Positions 52,414-61,137 of a stretch of DNA of 64,000 nucleotides are shown here, piece by piece. The translations under genes and the position numbers were made by a program. The DNA is from Actinoallomurus oryzae (GTDB lineage Bacteria > Actinomycetota > Actinomycetes > Streptosporangiales > Streptosporangiaceae). Location of the stretch: assembly GCF_039541955.1 (NCBI RefSeq), contig NZ_BAABHF010000045.1:124001-188000 (forward strand). The letters are read 5' to 3'. A model generated the notes under the pieces. That model ran no database searches, had not been told where the DNA came from, and was given only the letters and a program-made list of their open reading frames with translations. How positions within the stretch are numbered: the stretch's first letter is position 1; every line of letters starts with the position of its first letter.

Positions 52414-53084
52414 ATCGGGGTGTGCCCGGTGTCGAGCAGGCGCAGCCGCGCGCCCGGGATGGCCGCGGCCAGCTCCCGTGCCTGGTCGGGCGTTCTCGCC
52501 GGATCGCGCAGGCCGTGCACCACGGTGACCGGGCAGTCGATCGCGGCCAGCCCCGGGGTCAGATCCAGGTCCCGCTGGCTGCGCAACGCCTCCAGCGCCG
52601 CCTGGACGGGCACCCGGGCGGCGTAGGCGAGCAGCTCGTCGCGGAACGCCGGATCCGGTGGGGTGGCGAACGACCGGTCCAGCACGCCGGCGTGCAACCG
52701 CGGGCCCCAGTCGTCGGCCAGCGCCGCCAGAATGGCGTCCACGTCGCCGTGGCCCCGCATGTGCGCACCGGTGTCGGCCAGCAGCAGGCCGGCCACCAGC
52801 CCGGGGTGCCCGGCCACCAGGCGCAGCGCGATGGCGCCGCCGGTGGAATGGCCGACGACCACGACCGGCGCGCCGTGCCGCCGCGTGATGCGCGCGGCGA
52901 GCCGGTCGGCGATCGCGCCGAGGTCCCACGGACCGGGATCGGTCATCCAGGACACCGCGTCGAACTCGGCCTGGCCCGCCAGCCGTCGCGCCAGCGGCCG
53001 GAACACCGCGGGCGCGCAGAGCGTGCCCGGAATGGCCAGCACCACCGGCTCTCGCGTGGCCCGCTCGTCGTCTCGGGTCGGCAT
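52335..53084 (-). CDS. Alpha/beta hydrolase
   Basis: 249 residues. Nucleophile Ser in VVVGHSTGGA (S80), acid in VVHGLRDPARTP and His in LLDTGHTPIYE. Oxyanion region AIPGTLCAP. A soluble esterase or lactonase-like enzyme of unknown substrate. No close operon partner: the pseudo-sortase upstream ends 34 bp before it on the same strand, so co-transcription is possible. Confidence 0.92.
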   Translation of the reverse strand: MPTRDDERATREPVVLAIPGTLCAPAVFRPLARRLAGQAEFDAVSWMTDPGPWDLGAIADRLAARITRRHGAPVVVVGHSTGGAIALRLVAGHPGLVAGLLLADTGAHMRGHGDVDAILAALADDWGPRLHAGVLDRSFATPPDPAFRDELLAYAARVPVQAALEALRSQRDLDLTPGLAAIDCPVTVVHGLRDPARTPDQARELAAAIPGARLRLLDTGHTPIYEAPDEVATELLALLARRHERPVSP

Positions 53085-53118
53085 CGCCCCTCCTCATGCC
53101 GACCTTACCGGTTGCGTC

Positions 53119-53739
53119 TCAGCCGGACGGGCGGTCGAGATGGGCGGAGACGACGACGTTCCGCGGGGTGTCACCGCGCGGAGGGTCCGCTCCGCGGCGT
53201 ACGGAGATCAGGCGGAGCTCCGGGCGGCCGGTGGCCGAATGCTCGCGGGCGATCGCGTGCCTCACCGCGTCGGCCGAGCGCCGGTCACCGGACGGGACCC
53301 GCTCCAGCCGGCGTACGGAATCGACCTTGAACCAGGCGACGCTGTGGTCGCGCCGGACCACCTTCACCCGGTCGCCCTCGGCGACCTTCGTCAGGCGGTG
53401 GAAGGCGGCCGGGCCGTGTTCGGGATCGACGTAGCCGATGATGATCTCGGGCGACTCCTCGGCGCCGGCCTGGTGGACCACGGCGCTCTTGCCCTCCGGG
53501 CGCACGCTCGACGGCGACGTGGAAGACGTGTGCGACGTGTGCGACGTGTGCCGGCGGACCGCGTGGACCGGGATGGTCGCGTTGCCCAGTTCGACCCGCT
53601 CGGGGCTCGACCAGTGTGCGGAGCTCGACCAGTGCCGGTGGGGAACGTGCCGGCGCGCGGAGCCTCCGCGCGCCTCGTGCATCCCGGTGAGAATGGCGGC
53701 CGTCAGGAGGACGGCCGCGACAGCGTTTCCGTTCGACAC
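53119..53739 (-). CDS. Sortase-like protein lacking the catalytic His and Cys
   Basis: 206 residues from GTG 53739. N-terminal signal/anchor helix (residues 5-20), then a His/Ser/Thr-rich linker with a HTS triplet repeat (63-73), then a class E/F-like sortase fold: GYVDPEHGPAAFHRLTKV, FKVDSVRRLER and ELRLISVRRG with NVVVSA. In active relatives the first motif is GHVD and the later one LxxTC. Here His is Tyr (Y103) and Cys is Val (V180), so transpeptidation is not expected. The reading frame is intact. It might bind substrate or partner proteins at the membrane. It is divergent from the TNT-toxin gene. Confidence 0.72.
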   Translation of the reverse strand: MSNGNAVAAVLLTAAILTGMHEARGGSARRHVPHRHWSSSAHWSSPERVELGNATIPVHAVRRHTSHTSHTSSTSPSSVRPEGKSAVVHQAGAEESPEIIIGYVDPEHGPAAFHRLTKVAEGDRVKVVRRDHSVAWFKVDSVRRLERVPSGDRRSADAVRHAIAREHSATGRPELRLISVRRGADPPRGDTPRNVVVSAHLDRPSG

Positions 53740-53937
53740 GTAAGGGTGATACCCGAGCCCGTCGGCCGAATACCAGATCACCCGGTAAAAATGACAGCAA
53801 CACAAAGTTGAACAGCCGCGACAGGCCACAATCCGGGCTTTTCTCCTCGACAGACTTTTCGGTCGCGCATTTCTGTACCGTGAGCCGCCGGCGACCTCGT
53901 TCCACGAGGGCACGGGAGAAATGCGACAGGGGGCTTG

Positions 53938-54774
53938 ATGAAGGGCATTCGAGGACGTATCACAGCCGCCACGGCGCTCGGCGCGGCGAGCGTGCTGGCG
54001 GCCGTCGCGCTGCCGCCGGACCGGGGCGCGCGAGCCGACGGCTCCTGCACCGGCACGGCCTGCCCCGCCGTGGAGCAGCCGGGCGTGCAGCGGCCGGCGG
54101 CGGAGCGGCCGCACACTCTTCCGGCCCTGGTAGCGGCCCGCCCCGACGTGCCGCGGACGCCCGAGGCAGCCGCGGCGGCGGCGCGTGCGGCGGTCCGCTC
54201 CACACCGGACGCGTGCGGCAGCCCGTACGTCAAGGACCACGGTGAGCTCGGCCCCGCACATCTGCCTCGTGTCGGTTATTTCGGATCCCTGGTCCGCGGC
54301 TATGTCCGGTACGGCGGGCTGAGCCCGGCGAAATTCATCACCCGCTACTGGGACGAGACGGCCAATCCGGCCTACTGGCGCTATCCCCCGGATCTCGGGT
54401 TCGCCCATTCCGGTGGCTGGAGCAACGGCCGCGTTCTTCGCGAACGGGAGACACTTCCCGAAGGCTCACTTCTCGACCGATTCGGCAGCCCGTACGGCAC
54501 CTTTCTCGCCCCGGCGGGCAGCGCCTTCGGTGCCCGCGCGCTGCCGCCGGACAGCCTCAACACGAAAAGCAGCGATCCGTCACATCTGTGCAATTACCAC
54601 CTGTACCGGGTGAGCCGGGCGTTCGACGTGGACGCGGGACCGATCGCGCCGGCGTTCCAGCAGCGGGGCGGAGGCCGGCAGTACGTGCTGATGAGCGCCT
54701 ACCTCCCCGGCGCGCCCTCGACACTGAACGTCACGTGGCTCGTCGCCAACGGATACCTGAGCGTCGTCTACTGA
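53938..54774 (+). CDS. Secreted TNT-domain protein (probable NAD+ glycohydrolase)
   Basis: 278 residues from ATG 53938 (AGGGGG upstream). Sec-type signal peptide to about residue 34. A Pro/Ala-rich linker, then from about 130 to the end a TNT domain (as in the C-terminus of M. tuberculosis CpnT and fungal NADases): YWDETANPAYWRYPPDLGFA, LDRFGSPYGTFLAPAG, ARALPPDSLNT and a GGGRQY motif whose Gln (Q248) corresponds to the essential Gln of the family. Cys93 and Cys218 could bridge. It is expected to hydrolyse NAD+ outside the cell or in a target. No immunity gene is obvious. The 3' end overlaps the SDR gene by 7 bp. Confidence 0.85.
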   Translation: MKGIRGRITAATALGAASVLAAVALPPDRGARADGSCTGTACPAVEQPGVQRPAAERPHTLPALVAARPDVPRTPEAAAAAARAAVRSTPDACGSPYVKDHGELGPAHLPRVGYFGSLVRGYVRYGGLSPAKFITRYWDETANPAYWRYPPDLGFAHSGGWSNGRVLRERETLPEGSLLDRFGSPYGTFLAPAGSAFGARALPPDSLNTKSSDPSHLCNYHLYRVSRAFDVDAGPIAPAFQQRGGGRQYVLMSAYLPGAPSTLNVTWLVANGYLSVVY

Positions 54775-55550
54775 TCCAGCGCCTCGGGATCGCGTGCGAG
54801 CACCGAGCGGCCGCCGTCCACCGGCACGGTCGCGCCGGTCACGAAGCTCGCGTCCGCCGAGAGCAGATGCGCGATCGCCGCCGCGACCTCATCCGGCCGG
54901 CCCACGCGGCCGGCCGGATGAGCGCGGGCCATCTCCTCCTCGATCCACGCCGCGTCGTCCGGCGCCTGACCCGCGAGGAAGTCCGCGTACCGCTCGGTGC
55001 CGACGGACCCCGGCGCGACCGCGTTGACGCGGATCCCCCGCCGCCCGTACTCCACCGCGAGCGCCCGGGTCAGCCCCTCGATCCCGGCCTTGGCCGTCAC
55101 GTACGGCACGCAGCCCGGGACCGCGCGGAGCGCCTGGTGCGAGGAGACGTTGACGATGGCGCCGGGGGTGCCGGCGGCCAGGAAACGCCGCACGGCCGTC
55201 GCGCAGCCGACGAGGGCGAGGCCTAGGTTCAGCGAGACGCGGTCGAGGATCTCCCGCACCGGGACGGTGTGAAAGGACGCCGCCGCCCCGAACACCGCCG
55301 CGTTGTTGACCCAGCCGGCGAGGGGCCCGGCCGCCTCGGCGAGGTCGGCGGCGCGCTCGGCGACACTCTCGTCCGCGGCGTCCCCGGCCAGCGCGATGAC
55401 ACGCCCTGCGCCGACCTGCCCGTCCACCCAGGTCAGCGCCGCCGGATCGCGCTCGATCGCCACGACGGTGCCGCCCTCGCGAGCGAGGCGCTCGGCCACC
55501 GCGCGGCCGATGCCCCGGCCTCCTCCCGTGACCACGTACGAACGGCCCAC
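54768..55550 (-). CDS. Short-chain dehydrogenase/reductase
   Basis: 260 residues from GTG 55550 (AGGAGA upstream). Cofactor loop TGGGRGIGR, NNAAVF, catalytic YVTAK (VPYVTAKAGIEGL) and the terminal FVTGATVPVDGGRS. Divergent from a LacI gene, so it probably handles a sugar or polyol; substrate otherwise unknown. The reading frame continues upstream past the LacI start, but that part is not coding. Confidence 0.92.
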   Translation of the reverse strand: MGRSYVVTGGGRGIGRAVAERLAREGGTVVAIERDPAALTWVDGQVGAGRVIALAGDAADESVAERAADLAEAAGPLAGWVNNAAVFGAAASFHTVPVREILDRVSLNLGLALVGCATAVRRFLAAGTPGAIVNVSSHQALRAVPGCVPYVTAKAGIEGLTRALAVEYGRRGIRVNAVAPGSVGTERYADFLAGQAPDDAAWIEEEMARAHPAGRVGRPDEVAAAIAHLLSADASFVTGATVPVDGGRSVLARDPEALDQ

Positions 55551-55592
55551 GACTTCTCCTTTCGCCGTTTCTGCCCTAGTGTGACAAAAAAC

Positions 55593-55602
55593 TTCGATCG
55601 AA
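55593..55602. promoter_or_regulatory. Putative LacI operator between the SDR and LacI genes
   Basis: The perfect 10-bp palindrome TTCGATCGAA lies midway in the 60-bp divergent region, with a GTTCGATG half-like word next to the LacI ATG. It is well placed to control both genes. Confidence 0.5.
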
Positions 55603-55610
55603 ACAGTTCG

Positions 55611-56615
55611 ATGACCACGATCAGAGATGTGGCCGTCGAGGCGGGCGTCAGCGTCTCGACGGTGTCGCTCGCGCTCAACGCGCCCGAGCGGGTCAGCGAG
55701 CCGACCCGCCGCAAGGTCCTGGCGGCCGTCGACGCGCTCGGCTTCGTGCCCAAGGCCGACGCCGTCGCGCGGGCGCGGCGCGGGGTCGGCCGGATCGGCG
55801 TGCTCGCGGCGTTCTCCGCCTACCCCTCGGCCGCCCGCCGGGTGAACGGCGTGATCAGTGCCATCGGCCGCCGCCCGCTGGAGATCGTGCTGTTCGACCA
55901 GGAGTCGGCCGCGCGGAGCCCCTCGCCGCTCCTGGCCAGTCTCCCGGTCACCGGCCGGCTCGACGGGATCATCCTGGTGAGCCGGCCGCTGGACGACACG
56001 GTGGCCACCCGGCTGCGTGACCTGCACCTGCCCACCGTGCTGGTGGACGTACGCCACCCCGGCTTCGACTCCGTCCACACCGACGACGAGGCCGGCGGAC
56101 GGCTCGCCGCCGAGCACCTGCTGTCCCGGGGGCACACGAGATTCGCCTTCGTCGGCGAGGAACAGCGGTCGGACCGGTACGTCTCACCGTCGCAGCGAAG
56201 GCTCACCGGCTTTCGCGCGGCCCTGGCCGACGCCGGTCACACGCCCGTCGTACGGCTCGCCCGTCACGAGCTCGGACAGGCCCTGGCCACCGCGCGCGAG
56301 CTGCTGTCCGCGGAGCCGCGCCCGACCGCGGTGTTCGCCGCCGACGACACCCTGGCGGCCGGGGTCATGCGCGCCGCCCACGAGCTCGGCCTCGCGGTGC
56401 CCGGAGACGTCGCCGTGGTCGGCTTCGACGACGGCGAACTGGCCGAGGCCCTCGGCCTGACGACCGTACGGCAGCCGCTGGAGGAGTCCGGACGGACGGC
56501 GATGGAGCTGCTGCTGCGGCGGATCGACGAGCGCGGAAGCGGGGCCGGGACCGGGTTCGGGGCCGTGCGGGAGGTCATGCTCCGGCTCGAGGTGGCCGTT
56601 CGCGGTTCCACCTGA
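55611..56615 (+). CDS. LacI-family regulator
   Basis: 334 residues from ATG 55611. HTH: TIRDVAVEAGVSVSTVSLALNAPERVS; effector domain with GIILVSRPLDDTV, VVGFDDGELAEALGLTTV near the end. Third LacI protein of the window. Divergent from the SDR gene and overlapping its promoter, it should regulate that gene and itself. Confidence 0.94.
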   Translation: MTTIRDVAVEAGVSVSTVSLALNAPERVSEPTRRKVLAAVDALGFVPKADAVARARRGVGRIGVLAAFSAYPSAARRVNGVISAIGRRPLEIVLFDQESAARSPSPLLASLPVTGRLDGIILVSRPLDDTVATRLRDLHLPTVLVDVRHPGFDSVHTDDEAGGRLAAEHLLSRGHTRFAFVGEEQRSDRYVSPSQRRLTGFRAALADAGHTPVVRLARHELGQALATARELLSAEPRPTAVFAADDTLAAGVMRAAHELGLAVPGDVAVVGFDDGELAEALGLTTVRQPLEESGRTAMELLLRRIDERGSGAGTGFGAVREVMLRLEVAVRGST

Positions 56616-56650
56616 GGAATTCGTGGCCGCACCAGGTCGTTCCTCCTGTA

Positions 56651-56998
56651 ATGGATCCGTCGTCACTGGCAGATCAGCTGAACGCGGAGCGCGAGAAGAC
56701 GCTCGAGCGCATCGCGGCGCTCGCGCACGACCGCGAGGGCGTCATCGAGTCCACCGTGTCGACCGGCGTGGACGACGAACACGACCCGGAGGGCGCGACG
56801 ATCGCGTTCGAACGGGAGCAGATCGAGGCCCTGCTGGACCAGTCGCGCCACCACCTGTCCGAGCTGGACCGCGCCCTGCGCCGGCTCGACGAGGGCGCGT
56901 ACGGCCGGTGCGAGGTCTGCGGCGACCCGATCGCCGCCGAGCGTCTGGCCGCCCGCCCCACGGCCCGCACCTGCATCGGCTGCGCCTCCCGGCGTTGA
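56651..56998 (+). CDS. TraR/DksA-type C4 zinc-finger protein
   Basis: 115 residues: a helical N-terminal coiled coil (EREKTLERIAALAHDREG, HHLSELDRALRRLDEGAYG) followed by the DksA zinc finger CEVCGDP ... CIGCASRR (four Cys). It is the short actinobacterial form. Likely binds RNA polymerase in the secondary channel or acts in stress response; direct evidence is missing here. Confidence 0.93.
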   Translation: MDPSSLADQLNAEREKTLERIAALAHDREGVIESTVSTGVDDEHDPEGATIAFEREQIEALLDQSRHHLSELDRALRRLDEGAYGRCEVCGDPIAAERLAARPTARTCIGCASRR

Positions 56999-57066
56999 TC
57001 GGGTTCTCACGCGCCTTTAATGATCGCCTCATCGAAAGGCCAATCTCGGGCGCCGACCGTTGATCC

Positions 57067-59283
57067 ATGAGCCTGCCGACGTCTGTCTCCCCGCCTCCCG
57101 GGCGCGCCGTGCCGGCGGCCCGATCCTCCCGCGACCCGGCCTGGGCACGCCCGGGGCTGATCGCGCTGCTCGCCGCCACGGCCGTGCTCTACATCTGGGG
57201 GCTGGGCTCCTCCAAGTGGGCCAACGCGTTCTACTCGGCGGCGGTCCAGGCGGGCGCGCACAGCTGGAAGGCGTTCTTCTTCGGCTCCTCCGACGCGGCG
57301 AACCTCATCACCGTCGACAAGACACCGCTGGCCCTGTGGCCGATGGACCTGGCGGCGCGCCTCTTCGGGGTGAACTCCTGGAGCATCCTCGTGCCGCAGG
57401 CCCTCATCGGCGTGGCCACGGTCGGCCTGCTGTACGCGAGCGTACGGCGTTCGCTCCGGCCGCTCGGCCCGCGTGCCGCCGCGTGCGGCGCGCTGCTGGC
57501 CGGCGCGGCCCTCGCGACGACGCCGATCGCCGCGCTGATGTTCCGCTACAACAACCCGGACGCGCTGCTCGTCCTGCTGCTGACCGCCGGGGCGTACGGG
57601 CTGCTGCGCGCGCAGGAGCGGGCGAGCACACGGTGGCTGGTCGTGGCCGCGAGCTGCGTGGGGCTGGCGTTCCTGGCCAAGATGCTCCAGGCGTTCCTCG
57701 TGCTGCCGGCGTTCGGGCTGGTGTACCTGATCATGGCGCCGGCTCCCCTGCGCCGCCGGCTGTGGCAGCTGGCCGTCGCCGCGGTGGTGATGATCGTGTC
57801 GGCCGGTTGGTGGGTCGCGATCGTCGCCGCCGTCCCCGCGGGCTCCCGGCCGTACATCGGCGGCTCCCAGCACAACAGCGTGCTCGAACTCGCCCTCGGC
57901 TACAACGGCATCGGCCGTCTCAACGGCGACGAGACGGGCGGCCTGGGCAACACGAACCAGGACGCCGGCTGGATGCGCATGTTCGGCGCCGAACTCGGCG
58001 GGCAGATCTCCTGGCTGCTCCCTGCCGCGCTGATCCTGCTGGTGGCGAGCCTGTGGACGCTCGCCGCCGGCCACATGCGCCGCGCCGCCGAGCGTGGGAG
58101 CGCGGGAGGTGAGGACGGCGTGGAAGGCGACGACGAGGCCCCGCGAGCCGCCCTCCCGGCCTCCGGGGGCCTGCGAACCGACACCGGAGCGGCCGCCCTC
58201 TTCGTGTGGGGCGGCTGGCTGCTGGTCACCGACGTGGTGTTCAGCCTGATGCAGGGGATCTTCCACGGCTACTACACCGTGGCGCTGGCACCGCCGATCG
58301 CGGCGCTCGCCGGGCTGGGCGGCACGGTCCTGTGGGCGCGGCGCCGGCACCCGGCTGCCACGGGCGCGCTGGTCGCGGTCGTCGTCCTGACGGCCTGGTG
58401 GTCGTACCGCCTCCTCGGGCGTACACCGGACTTCGCGCCCTGGCTGCGCCTTCCCGTGCTGGCCGGCGGCCTGATCGCCGCCGTGGGCCTGCTCGCGGGC
58501 GCCTGGCTCGCGCACCGCTCAGCGGCCGGTTCGTCCCGGGACGACCATGGGATGTCCGGTCTCGCCGGGCGGGTACTGGCCGCCGGCGGCGTCCTCGCGA
58601 TCGCGGTCTCGATCGCGGGACCCGCGGCGTACGCCGTCGACACCGCGACGACCGCGCACAACGGCGCCATCCCGTCGGCCGGCCCCTCCGGAATGGGCGG
58701 CGGTCCGGGCGGAACGCGCGGTCGCGGAGCGCTCCCCGGCGGCCCGCCCGGCAACGGTACGCGAGGCGGGCAGCGCGGCTTCCCCGGAGCGGGCGGTGGA
58801 CAGGGTGGAATGCCCCAGCCGCCGAACGGCACCGGAAACGGCGGCGGGCCGGGCGGTGGCATGCCGGGCGGCGGTGGCCCGGGCGGCGGCGGGATGCGCC
58901 GCGGCGGCATGGGCGGACCCGGCGCGCTGCTCGACGCCCCCGCTCCCGGTGCGGCGCTCACCGCGCTGCTGCGGCAGAACGCCGGCAAGTACACGTGGGC
59001 GGCCGCCACGGTCGGCTCCAACAGCGCCGCCGGCTACCAGCTCGCCACGGGCGACCCGGTCATGGCGCTCGGCGGGTTCAACGGCACCGACCCGGCCCCC
59101 ACCCTGGCCCGCTTCCAGCAGTACGTACGCGAGAAGAAGGTCCACTACTTCATCGCCACCTCGATGCCCATGGGCGGCCGCGGAGGCTCCGGCAGCGACG
59201 ACGCACAGCAGATCGCCACGTGGGTGGCCAAGACGTACACCGCCAAGACCGTCGACGGCACAACGGTCTACGACCTCGGGTAG
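57067..59283 (+). CDS. GT39-family membrane glycosyltransferase (ArnT/PMT type) with Gly-rich extracytoplasmic loop
   Basis: 738 residues. Multi-spanning N-terminal part with the DxD-like region after the first helix, VDKTPLALWPMDLAARLFG (in this family VDKPPLGYW), LFRYNNPDALLVLL and further helices, then a soluble tail. A 100-residue Gly/Pro-rich stretch (about 545-635) with many GGGPGG repeats separates the membrane core from a C-terminal domain (about 640-738) seen in mycobacterial/actinobacterial YkcA-like homologues. It would transfer a polyprenyl-phosphate sugar to an exported lipid or protein. Confidence 0.9.
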   Translation: MSLPTSVSPPPGRAVPAARSSRDPAWARPGLIALLAATAVLYIWGLGSSKWANAFYSAAVQAGAHSWKAFFFGSSDAANLITVDKTPLALWPMDLAARLFGVNSWSILVPQALIGVATVGLLYASVRRSLRPLGPRAAACGALLAGAALATTPIAALMFRYNNPDALLVLLLTAGAYGLLRAQERASTRWLVVAASCVGLAFLAKMLQAFLVLPAFGLVYLIMAPAPLRRRLWQLAVAAVVMIVSAGWWVAIVAAVPAGSRPYIGGSQHNSVLELALGYNGIGRLNGDETGGLGNTNQDAGWMRMFGAELGGQISWLLPAALILLVASLWTLAAGHMRRAAERGSAGGEDGVEGDDEAPRAALPASGGLRTDTGAAALFVWGGWLLVTDVVFSLMQGIFHGYYTVALAPPIAALAGLGGTVLWARRRHPAATGALVAVVVLTAWWSYRLLGRTPDFAPWLRLPVLAGGLIAAVGLLAGAWLAHRSAAGSSRDDHGMSGLAGRVLAAGGVLAIAVSIAGPAAYAVDTATTAHNGAIPSAGPSGMGGGPGGTRGRGALPGGPPGNGTRGGQRGFPGAGGGQGGMPQPPNGTGNGGGPGGGMPGGGGPGGGGMRRGGMGGPGALLDAPAPGAALTALLRQNAGKYTWAAATVGSNSAAGYQLATGDPVMALGGFNGTDPAPTLARFQQYVREKKVHYFIATSMPMGGRGGSGSDDAQQIATWVAKTYTAKTVDGTTVYDLG

Positions 59284-59619
59284 GAGCCCCCGGCCGCGCG
59301 GCCCGTCATCACCTCGGCACTCCGGTCGACGAACCCTCCGATAAAGGGTTTCCGGTCGCACCGAACGACCACCCGCGCGTGGCCGGAACCGGCCCCTCAC
59401 TCCGAGTCGTGACAATCCGTAACAGGACAGGTGGATTCCGGTTGATCGTCTATGTCAGACAAAGATCCAACAAGTTATGCGACTGATATGCATCGCCGCA
59501 GCTCCAGGGGATACGGCCGGTTCCGGCCACGCCGGAGCCCGCCCGACAGGGGGTCGATGGCGGTAAGCGGCCACCGGCATCACATCAACGCTCCGGAGTC
59601 CGTACACTCTGATCGACCG
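59284..59619. other. Intergenic region before tRNA-Arg
   Basis: 336 bp between the glycosyltransferase and the tRNA. No coding frame with homology is seen. It must hold the terminator of the former and the tRNA promoter, but I cannot point to clear elements. Confidence 0.5.
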
Positions 59620-59696
59620 GCGCCCATAGCTCAGCCGGATAGAGCATCGGACTTCTAATCCGACGGTCGGGGGTTCGAATCCCTCTGGGCGCGCCA
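59620..59696 (+). tRNA. tRNA-Arg (anticodon TCT)
   Basis: Complete cloverleaf of 77 nt including encoded CCA: acceptor GCGCCCA pairs with TGGGCGC, discriminator G, D-arm AGCTCAGCCGGATAGAGC, anticodon stem TCGGA/TCCGA with loop CTTCTAA and T-arm with GGTTCGAATCC. The anticodon TCT reads AGA/AGG. Its 3' half is repeated at 63829-63865, marking an integration site. Confidence 0.96.
59649..59685 (+). repeat. Attachment-site repeat inside tRNA-Arg (left copy)
   Basis: This 37-nt piece, from the anticodon stem through the T-loop to the start of the acceptor strand, recurs at 63829-63865 with one mismatch (36 of 37). The exact core is 31 nt (59655-59685). Tyrosine-recombinase elements commonly integrate in this part of tRNA genes and restore the tRNA. 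Confidence 0.88.
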
Positions 59697-59836
59697 CCGC
59701 CCCAACCGGCATCTGACCTGCACATACGCGCTCAGGTGCCGTTCGCATGGTGTCCGGCTGCCTCCGACTGACATCGGCTCCCGGCGGGTAACTGTGCCAA
59801 ATACGTGCCCAAGTCTCGCTGCTCAGGAGCGCCTCG

Positions 59837-60589
59837 GTGATCCGGTTGACTAGGCACCCTGCAGTGTTCCGGGGCGATACTGCAGCTGTGGAGACACTCT
59901 TCGCCCGGCCAGCCGCCGCGCCACGTGTCCTGCCGTCTGCTCCGGTCTTGGAGAGCTGGAATGCGGCGGATCACCCGGATCAACGGCGACTAAGCGCCTA
60001 CCTGGACGAGATCGAGGCGCTGATCGGCGCGTACGTCCCAACAACGAGTGACCATCTCACACTTGAACTGACCGTCGGCCTTCCTGCAAGCACCGCGCTG
60101 ACCAGCGGCGGCCGTGACCTCGACAACTATCTCTTGCCAATCGCGCGGCGGGTCGGTCACAGACGCCTCGATGCGGTGTTCGGGCGCAAGCAGCACGCGG
60201 ACGCCTCGACGATCGCCGTCGGCTTGCCAGCCCAGGAGAGCAGCTCACCAGGCGAGCCACAGCTACAGCTACGCACAACCGGTTCCACCGAGTCGCCCGC
60301 GTGGAAGCAGCGGATCCATGGCGCATGCAGCGCCGTCATCGGCACCCCGTTGCCTCAAGGCTCGGTGGCGCTGTGCATCCGATTCGGGGTATCCAGCGCA
60401 CGCAACTGGTCGACGCTATGGAAACCGACCATCGACGCCCTCGGACCTCTGCTCGGGACGCAGAATCCTCTCAAACCCTTCCGCCCGAGCGACGATCGCA
60501 TCGTGGACCTCGCACTGCACCGAACCATCGACGATGCCCTGGGCAACGATGTGGGAATCGACATATGGTGGCAGCAGCCAATCAGTTGA
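59837..60589 (+). CDS. Hypothetical protein of the tRNA-Arg element
   Basis: 250 residues from GTG 59837; GTG 59888 is an alternative start. Soluble, no signal peptide. It contains a DLDN motif (GGRDLDNYLLPIARRVG), then LWKPTIDALGPLLG and SDDRIVDLALHR. The acidic DLDN and the DD spaced later resemble RusA-type Holliday-junction nucleases, but the spacing differs and I would not assign it. Probably an element-encoded nucleic-acid-related protein. Confidence 0.65.
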   Translation: MIRLTRHPAVFRGDTAAVETLFARPAAAPRVLPSAPVLESWNAADHPDQRRLSAYLDEIEALIGAYVPTTSDHLTLELTVGLPASTALTSGGRDLDNYLLPIARRVGHRRLDAVFGRKQHADASTIAVGLPAQESSSPGEPQLQLRTTGSTESPAWKQRIHGACSAVIGTPLPQGSVALCIRFGVSSARNWSTLWKPTIDALGPLLGTQNPLKPFRPSDDRIVDLALHRTIDDALGNDVGIDIWWQQPIS

Positions 60590-60744
60590 CAGGGACTCCT
60601 CCCTCGAGATCGTCCCTCTTGGGCCAACCGATCGATGGTGCCCTGAGTTCAGGCCTCTCATGCCGACACGGCTTGCCGGCAGGTCACGGCTTTCGATGGT
60701 GCCTTCCTGCCCGCACCCGCGAAGCCAAGGCTTCGTGGTACCGG

Positions 60745-61137
60745 TTATCGCGTGAGCGAGCACTGCGCCATCCCATTACCTGTATCAAGCTTCATGTGAT
60801 CGCCGTCTATCGAGTAGTAGCCGTCGATCTTGCCGTGCTGCTCCGGCTCATCATCGATCAGTTGCCTTGCCGCACGATCGACCCTGCCCGTGGCACGAAC
60901 GGTCGAAGCCGGGGTCCCCTCCGACGCAGGGAACCTGCTCGTCCAACTATAAGTACCATCGTCGCGAATAGCGATTTCGAGATGCCAGGTGGACCCTGTT
61001 GCGACCTTCGTGCAGGTACCGCTCCAGTCACCGGCAGTATCATCGTTTTTTTCGTTCGCCTGGGCATGAGCTGAGAGGCCTATCAACGCGAGCGGCCCCA
61101 GAGCGATGACAAGCAGTACCCTCTTCAGCTTGGTCAT
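60745..61137 (-). CDS. Small secreted protein of unknown function
   Basis: 130 residues with GGAAGGGGG upstream. Clear signal peptide (KLKRVLLVIALGPLALIGL, cleavage near AHA-QA). The mature part is about 100 residues: DWSGTCTKVATGSTWHLEIA, DDGTYSWTS and a late AQCSL. Two Cys could pair. The strand pattern suggests a small beta-barrel; no family recognised. It is inside the tRNA-Arg element. Confidence 0.6.
   Translation of the reverse strand: MTKLKRVLLVIALGPLALIGLSAHAQANEKNDDTAGDWSGTCTKVATGSTWHLEIAIRDDGTYSWTSRFPASEGTPASTVRATGRVDRAARQLIDDEPEQHGKIDGYYSIDGDHMKLDTGNGMAQCSLTR

Noticed and set aside
53525..53551. GACGTGTGC triple tandem repeat as a regulatory iteron
   Set aside because: It lies within the sortase-like gene and encodes the HTS repeat of its linker.
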